DNA of 9,928 nucleotides from assembly GCA_004295885.1 (NCBI GenBank), contig SEDG01000067.1, positions 1-9,928 on the forward strand, given 5' to 3'. The notes below the pieces were generated by a model. That model was not told where the DNA came from, did not search any database, and saw only the letters and a list, made by a program, of their open reading frames with translations. Below, piece after piece: positions 6,440-9,928 of the stretch. A program made the position numbers and the translations under genes. This DNA comes from Pedobacter sp. Its GTDB lineage: Bacteria > Bacteroidota > Bacteroidia > Sphingobacteriales > Sphingobacteriaceae. Every line of letters begins with the position of its first letter. The stretch's first letter is position 1.

Positions 6440-7396
6440 ATGAAAAAATATACATATACAGAAAAGAAAGATACACGTTCGGGTTTTGGAGCTGGATTAC
6501 ATGAAGCAGGTAAACGCAACGAAAATGTTGTGGCTCTTTGTGCAGATTTAGTTGGCTCTTTAAAAATGGATGCTTTCATTAAAGATTTTCCAGAAAGATT
6601 TGTGCAAGTTGGTATCGCTGAAGCTAATATGATGGGTATTGCTGCAGGTTTAACTATTAATGGAAAGATTCCATTCACTGGTACTTTTGCAAACTTTTCT
6701 ACTGGCCGTGTTTACGACCAAATTCGTCAATCTATTGCTTATTCTAATAAAAATGTTAAAATCTGTGCATCACATGCTGGCTTAACATTAGGAGAAGATG
6801 GTGCAACTCATCAAATTCTAGAAGATATTGGTTTGATGAAGATGTTGCCAGGAATGGTTGTTATTAATCCTTGTGATTATAACCAAACCAAAGCAGCTAC
6901 TTTAGCTATCATGGAATACGAAGGACCAGTTTATTTACGTTTCGGTCGCCCAGTAATTCCTGTGTTTACACCAGAGGACCAAAAATTTGAAATTGGTAAA
7001 GCTTGGATGGTTAACGAAGGAACAGATGTTACCATCATTGCAACAGGCCACATGGTTTGGAGAGCAATTGAGGCAGGAGAGAAATTAGCAGAGCTAGGAA
7101 TCGATGCAGAAATAATAAATATCCACACCATTAAACCTTTAGACGAAGAAGCTATTCTAAAGTCTGTTAAGAAAACTGGTTGTGTGGTTACTTGTGAAGA
7201 ACACAATAAGTTCGGCGGACTAGGCGAAAGTGTTGCTCGTTTATTAACAACTGAATATCTTGCACCGCAGGAGTTTGTTGCAGTAAACGATAGCTTTGGC
7301 GAAAGTGCTACACCAGATCAGTTAATGACCAAATACAAATTGGATCCATCTGATATTGTTGCTGCAGCGCAGAAAGTAATGAAAAGAAAAGTTTAG
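6440..7396 (+). CDS. Transketolase, C-terminal (pyrimidine-binding plus C-terminal domain) subunit
   Basis: This is the partner of the upstream N-terminal subunit; the two together equal the middle and C-terminal domains of one-chain transketolase. It has 318 residues. The pyrimidine-binding domain shows ALCADLVGSLKMDAF and FVQVGIAEANMMGIAAGL. E61 in GIAEAN is the expected glutamate that activates the thiamine ring. GTFANFSTGRVYDQIRQSIAY, ASHAGLTLGEDGATHQ and GPVYLRFGRPVIPVF are conserved blocks. The transketolase C-terminal domain begins near GTDVTIIATGHMVWRAIEAG and includes THKPL-like IHTIKPLD and EEHNKFGGLGE. I choose ATG 6440 (MKKYTYTEKKDTRSGFG). An in-frame ATG at 6413 would translate the intergenic repeat arm into nine residues of no family character. 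It ends in TAG, showing that TAG is a normal stop in this genome. Confidence 0.93.
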   Translation: MKKYTYTEKKDTRSGFGAGLHEAGKRNENVVALCADLVGSLKMDAFIKDFPERFVQVGIAEANMMGIAAGLTINGKIPFTGTFANFSTGRVYDQIRQSIAYSNKNVKICASHAGLTLGEDGATHQILEDIGLMKMLPGMVVINPCDYNQTKAATLAIMEYEGPVYLRFGRPVIPVFTPEDQKFEIGKAWMVNEGTDVTIIATGHMVWRAIEAGEKLAELGIDAEIINIHTIKPLDEEAILKSVKKTGCVVTCEEHNKFGGLGESVARLLTTEYLAPQEFVAVNDSFGESATPDQLMTKYKLDPSDIVAAAQKVMKRKV

Positions 7397-7398
7397 AA

Positions 7399-7428
7399 AG
7401 TCCGAAAGTTATTAGTCCGAAAGTCGGA
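7399..7428 (+). repeat. Short AGTCCGAAAGT direct repeat with a small hairpin
   Basis: AGTCCGAAAGT occurs at 7399-7409 and again at 7414-7424, starting 3 bases after the transketolase C-subunit stop. The second copy runs into CGGA, so TCCGA-AAG-TCGGA (7416-7428) forms a 5-bp hairpin with a 3-base loop. No T-run follows, so it is not a plain intrinsic terminator. It lies 39 bases before the sigma-factor ATG and may be a small intergenic repeat element. Confidence 0.5.
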
Positions 7429-7466
7429 AAAGATTACGGAGCAAATAACATTAGAACTCATAAAAA

Positions 7467-8018
7467 ATGAAGCAAGTTGAAGACGCAGAAATATTGCAAA
7501 AGTTTGGTGTTCAAAAAACACAAAACGAAGCCTTCAACTTGCTTTTAAATAAATACCAACAAAAAATATATTGGCACATTCGACGCTTGGTTATAGACCA
7601 CGATGATACCGATGATTTAGTTCAAGAAACCTTTGTTAAGGTTTGGAAAAATCTAGCCAACTTCCGCAGCGATTCTCAACTTTACACTTGGATTTACAGA
7701 ATCGCCACCAATGAATCCATCACTTTCCTGAATAAGAAAAAACTAAAGAACAATGTTTCCTTAGATGATGTTAGTGGGGAACTTGCAGAAAGCCTAACCG
7801 CTGCATGTTATTTCGATGGCGATAAAATTCAAAAAAAATTACAAGAAGCCATTTTGACTTTACCCGAAAAACAACGGATTATTTTTAACATGAAATATTT
7901 CGATGATATGAAATATGATGAAATTTCTGAAGTTTTGGGTACAACAGTGGGAGCTTTAAAGGCTTCATTTCACATCGCAGTTAAAAAAATCGAAAGTATT
8001 TTAATAAATGAAGATTAG
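7467..8018 (+). CDS. ECF-type RNA polymerase sigma factor
   Basis: This 183-residue sigma-70 family protein has only regions 2 and 4, the extracytoplasmic-function layout, and would direct RNA polymerase to a special promoter set. Region 2 covers about 20-92: DDTDDLVQETFVKVWKNL (46-63) is the core-binding 2.1-2.2 helix, and TWIYRIATNESITFLNKKK (74-92) is the -10-contacting 2.3-2.4 segment. Region 4 covers about 125-178: LPEKQRIIFNMKYFDDMKYDEI, then the helix-turn-helix ISEVLGTTVGALKASFHIAVKKIE. No extra C-terminal sensing domain is present. The next gene, 40 bases on, encodes a single-pass membrane protein and the one after it an exported protein, which suggests envelope-stress control. No clear promoter is visible in the 70-base gap upstream, which holds the AGTCCGAAAGT repeats. 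The stop is TAG. Confidence 0.94.
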   Translation: MKQVEDAEILQKFGVQKTQNEAFNLLLNKYQQKIYWHIRRLVIDHDDTDDLVQETFVKVWKNLANFRSDSQLYTWIYRIATNESITFLNKKKLKNNVSLDDVSGELAESLTAACYFDGDKIQKKLQEAILTLPEKQRIIFNMKYFDDMKYDEISEVLGTTVGALKASFHIAVKKIESILINED

Positions 8019-8058
8019 GTATTAAACCTTTTACAATAAAAACCATCAATAGTACGTG

Positions 8059-8685
8059 ATGAATAAAAGAGAAGAGCATATGGAATGGGAAAAGGAAGCA
8101 CCACAATTAGCGAGCTTATCTAGAACTACGCCATTTAGTGTACCAGATAATTATTTTAACGAACTTCAAAACCGCATTAACGAATCTGTTTTTGTTGATG
8201 GTTTAATGCAAAAAGAAAACCATGGTTTTACTGTTCCTCAAAATTATTTCGAGGATTTAGGTAGCCAGATTGAAAGTAGAATTGCAGTAGGGCAAATCAA
8301 ATCTTTAGTTAAAAACGATGGGTTTAAAACCCCAGCCAACTACTTTGAAACTTTACAAGCCGATATTTTAAGCAAAACATCTGGCACTACTCAAAAAACT
8401 AAGGTTGTTCGTTTATGGGGCTCAGACTTGATGAAATATGTTGCGGCCGCTTGCTTATTTTTAGTGATAGGTTCTAGCTTTTATTTTACGCAACAAAGTA
8501 AGGTTAAACAGACTGCTTCACTAGAACTTGCCAACGAACAGGTTCTATATGACATTGACGAAAATACAATTTTAGAACACCTACAAGAAAGCGAAACGGC
8601 TACTACAACTTCTGTGTCAGATACAGAAATGGAAAACTATATCTTAGATAATTTCTCTTCAACAGATTTATCTAATAATTTATAA
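8059..8685 (+). CDS. Single-pass membrane protein with three F-x-[VT]-P-x-N-Y-F repeats; candidate anti-sigma factor
   Basis: I recognise no named family for this 208-residue protein. It has three parts. The N-terminal part is hydrophilic and holds three copies of F-x-[VT]-P-x-N-Y-F-x2-L-x3-I: FSVPDNYFNELQNRI (26-40), FTVPQNYFEDLGSQI (57-71) and FKTPANYFETLQADI (89-103), spaced 31-32 residues apart. One transmembrane helix follows at about 126-143, KYVAAACLFLVIGSSFYF, after basic residues, so the repeats should be cytosolic. The acidic 65-residue tail would be periplasmic and contains two similar phrases, ENTILEHL and ENYILDNF. Sitting directly after an ECF sigma gene with a cytosolic domain plus one membrane helix is the usual anti-sigma arrangement. 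There is no HxxxCxxC zinc motif, so the role is inferred from context. ATG 8059 is preferred over the adjoining GTG at 8056. Confidence 0.75.
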   Translation: MNKREEHMEWEKEAPQLASLSRTTPFSVPDNYFNELQNRINESVFVDGLMQKENHGFTVPQNYFEDLGSQIESRIAVGQIKSLVKNDGFKTPANYFETLQADILSKTSGTTQKTKVVRLWGSDLMKYVAAACLFLVIGSSFYFTQQSKVKQTASLELANEQVLYDIDENTILEHLQESETATTTSVSDTEMENYILDNFSSTDLSNNL

Positions 8686-8729
8686 GATTAATCAAGCTGT
8701 GATAGCTCGAAGACTAAAATAATAAAATA

Positions 8730-9188
8730 ATGATGAAGAACCTATTTATTGCACTATTGTTCATCGTTTTGCCCGCATTGGCTTTTGCTCAAGGACCAAG
8801 AATGGATGAAGAAAAGTGGGAGGCGAAAAAAGTTGCTTGGTTAACTACAAAACTAGATTTAACTCCAAATGAAGCTAAAGTGTTTTGGCCAATCTACAAC
8901 GATTATAATAAGGAGCAATCTACTTTAAGGAAAGAACGTTTCCAAAAGATGATAAGCTTTAGAAAGATTAAGGAGATAGATGACCTTTCTGATACAGAGA
9001 TACAAGCTTTAATTACCAACGATTTTGATTTTAAGCAAAGAGACTTAAACATCGAGAAAAAATATTATAACAAGTTTAAATCTAGCTTATCTATTAAAAT
9101 TGTAGGAAAGTTTTACAGAGCTCAAGAAGCGTTTAAAAAAGAGATTCTGAATCAATACCGAGGCGGAGGCCAACGAAAAGAAAACTAA
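8730..9188 (+). CDS. Exported Spy/CpxP-like protein, possible sensor for the ECF sigma system
   Basis: This is a 152-residue periplasmic protein. Residues 1-20 form a signal peptide with likely cleavage after LAFA. The mature part is highly charged and looks all-helical. LDLTPNEAKVFWPIYNDYNKE (42-62) resembles the LTxxQ-type repeat of Spy/CpxP-family periplasmic proteins as found in Bacteroidota, where relatives are often named sensors of ECF sigma factors. A second, looser phrase, IDDLSDTEIQALI (about 83-95), is like a degenerate second copy. There is no lipobox cysteine and no transmembrane helix after the signal peptide. It follows the membrane-protein gene by 44 bases and precedes a strong terminator, so it is the last gene of the sigma block. 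I infer that it senses or buffers envelope stress. The ATG at 8733 is an equally possible start. Confidence 0.8.
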   Translation: MMKNLFIALLFIVLPALAFAQGPRMDEEKWEAKKVAWLTTKLDLTPNEAKVFWPIYNDYNKEQSTLRKERFQKMISFRKIKEIDDLSDTEIQALITNDFDFKQRDLNIEKKYYNKFKSSLSIKIVGKFYRAQEAFKKEILNQYRGGGQRKEN

Positions 9189-9209
9189 CAAATAAATAAT
9201 TAATTTTTT

Positions 9210-9243
9210 AAGTCCTGTGTGTTAAGCCATACAGGACTTTTTT
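9210..9243 (+). terminator. Intrinsic terminator after the sigma-factor block
   Basis: AAGTCCTGTGTG (9210-9221) pairs with CATACAGGACTT (9228-9239) as a 12-bp stem with one G-U pair and a six-base loop, and the sequence runs straight into TTTTTT (9238-9243). It starts 21 bases after the stop of the Spy-like gene. It ends the plus-strand unit before the aminotransferase gene, which has its own promoter. On the minus strand there is no matching T-run, so it is one-directional. Confidence 0.92.
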
Positions 9244-9311
9244 ATTACGTTAAATGGTAGACGCAGGATTTACCCCCGTCCAATAAATCAAAAATTCATT
9301 TATAATTAAGA

Positions 9312-9328
9312 GCAACCTCTAGGATTGC
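9312..9328 (+). promoter_or_regulatory. Imperfect dyad upstream of the aminotransferase promoter
   Basis: GCAACCT-CT-AGG-A-TTGC is a dyad of two seven-base half-sites around a two-base centre, with one extra A in the right half. It ends about 10 bases before the likely -33 element, a common place for an operator. Nothing else in the sequence identifies a regulator, so this is only a candidate. Confidence 0.25.
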
Positions 9329-9337
9329 CATTTACAA

Positions 9338-9370
9338 TTTAAGAAAGACCTCTAAAAAACCTTACTTTTG
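9338..9370 (+). promoter_or_regulatory. Promoter for the class III aminotransferase gene (TTTA-N21-TACTTTTG)
   Basis: TACTTTTG at 9363-9370 matches TAnnTTTG, and TTTA at 9338-9341 is one base from the -33 TTTG with a normal 21-base spacer. The ATG at 9375 follows only four bases (CGCT) after the box, so the transcript should start at about the initiation codon. The terminator upstream makes an independent promoter here necessary, which strengthens the call. Confidence 0.65.
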
Positions 9371-9374
9371 CGCT

Positions 9375-9928
9375 ATGCAAACACAACGTCAATTATTTCT
9401 CAAACATAACGCCCAAACATCTTCTACCCCACTTTTACTTGAATTTGTAAAGGCCAAGGGAATTTATATGTATGATGTGGATGGGAAAAAATATATGGAT
9501 TTAATTGCTGGTATTGGTGTAAGCAACGTAGGTCATTGTCATCCCACAGTTGTGGAAGCTGTAAAAAAGCAAGTTGAAACCTATATGCATTTAATGGTAT
9601 ATGGCGAGTTTGTTCAAAGTCCACAGGTTAATTTTGCCAAGGCATTGGCATCGGTTTTACCAGAAAATTTAGACTGCACTTATTTTGTGAACTCAGGCAC
9701 CGAAGCTGTTGAAGGTGCCATGAAACTGGCTAAACGATACACCAACAGAACTGAATTGATAGCTTGCAAAAACAGTTATCACGGTAGTACACAGGGCTCA
9801 TTAAGTTTAATGGGCAACGAAGAATTTAAGCAAGCTTATCGCCCTTTATTACCTGATGTTCAATTTATAAATTTTAACTCTCTAGCAGATTTAGATAAAA
9901 TTACCTATAGAACCGCAGCAGTTTTTAT
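9375..9928 (+). CDS. Class III pyridoxal-phosphate aminotransferase, partial (3' end beyond window)
   Basis: These are the first 184 codons of a fold-type I, class III aminotransferase of the acetylornithine/ornithine/4-aminobutyrate group, normally about 400 residues. Family marks are IYMYDVDGKKYMDLIAGIGV (31-50), the VGHCHP block after it, and NSGTEAVEGAMKLAKRY from 106, where G108-T109 contact the cofactor phosphate. SYHGSTQGSLSLMG from 134 follows, in which Y135 stacks on the pyridine ring. The Schiff-base lysine and the substrate-selecting residues lie beyond the right edge, so the exact reaction cannot be assigned; many Bacteroidota copies are simply called aspartate aminotransferase family protein. 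It has its own promoter and is isolated from the sigma block by a terminator. The frame is open to the last base. Confidence 0.92.
   Translation, partial: MQTQRQLFLKHNAQTSSTPLLLEFVKAKGIYMYDVDGKKYMDLIAGIGVSNVGHCHPTVVEAVKKQVETYMHLMVYGEFVQSPQVNFAKALASVLPENLDCTYFVNSGTEAVEGAMKLAKRYTNRTELIACKNSYHGSTQGSLSLMGNEEFKQAYRPLLPDVQFINFNSLADLDKITYRTAAVF

Noticed and set aside
6418..7206. Two minus-strand ORFs (6418-6678 and 6931-7206) inside the transketolase C-subunit gene
   Set aside because: They are antisense shadows of a strongly conserved coding sequence and show no domain or start signal.
9424..9624. Minus-strand 66-residue ORF in the aminotransferase gene
   Set aside because: It is antisense to conserved aminotransferase motifs and has no independent support.

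Overview
This AT-rich window looks like chromosomal DNA of a Bacteroidota species, most likely Sphingobacteriaceae and probably Pedobacter or a close relative. That assignment is an inference from gene content, without a database search. The signs are a type IX secretion (T9SS) C-terminal sorting domain, TAnnTTTG-type promoters, no clear Shine-Dalgarno sequences, a two-subunit transketolase, and an ECF sigma factor next to a Bacteroidota-style membrane protein and a Spy/CpxP-like exported protein. Protein-coding genes fill nearly all of the window. No intergenic stretch exceeds 300 bases, and I see no rRNA, tRNA, CRISPR array, transposase or phage gene.

Layout. A potassium transporter gene (kup) occupies the minus strand at 1-1586 and runs off the left edge. 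Everything else is on the plus strand. A 190-base divergent promoter region separates kup from a very small T9SS cargo protein. Next come a FAHD1-like fumarylacetoacetate hydrolase-family enzyme and, 5 bases later, an exported M23 zinc peptidase. The M23 reading frame is cut by an in-frame TAG at 4377-4379, and about 100 more codons of recognisable C-terminal domain follow in the same frame. A peroxiredoxin (bcp/PrxQ) follows, preceded by a strong inverted repeat. The transketolase N- and C-terminal subunit genes come next, separated by a quasi-palindromic repeat tract. Then there is a three-gene block: an ECF sigma factor, a single-pass membrane protein with three F-x-[VT]-P-x-N-Y-F repeats, and a secreted Spy/CpxP-like protein. 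A clear intrinsic terminator ends that block. A class III aminotransferase starts at 9375 and leaves by the right edge.

How the genes fit together. Most are ordinary housekeeping functions: K+ uptake, peroxide detoxification, the non-oxidative pentose phosphate pathway, 2-oxoacid breakdown or proofreading, and amino-acid transamination. The sigma/membrane/periplasmic trio is the best candidate for a small envelope-sensing circuit. I infer that the membrane protein plays the anti-sigma role although it shows no classical zinc-binding anti-sigma motif.

The most useful second looks are the interrupted M23 gene, the stripped-down T9SS cargo, the TAnnTTTG boxes that sit only 4-9 bases before start codons (suggesting leaderless or nearly leaderless mRNAs), the intergenic inverted repeats, and the repeat-bearing candidate anti-sigma protein. 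I found no convincing wholly new system.
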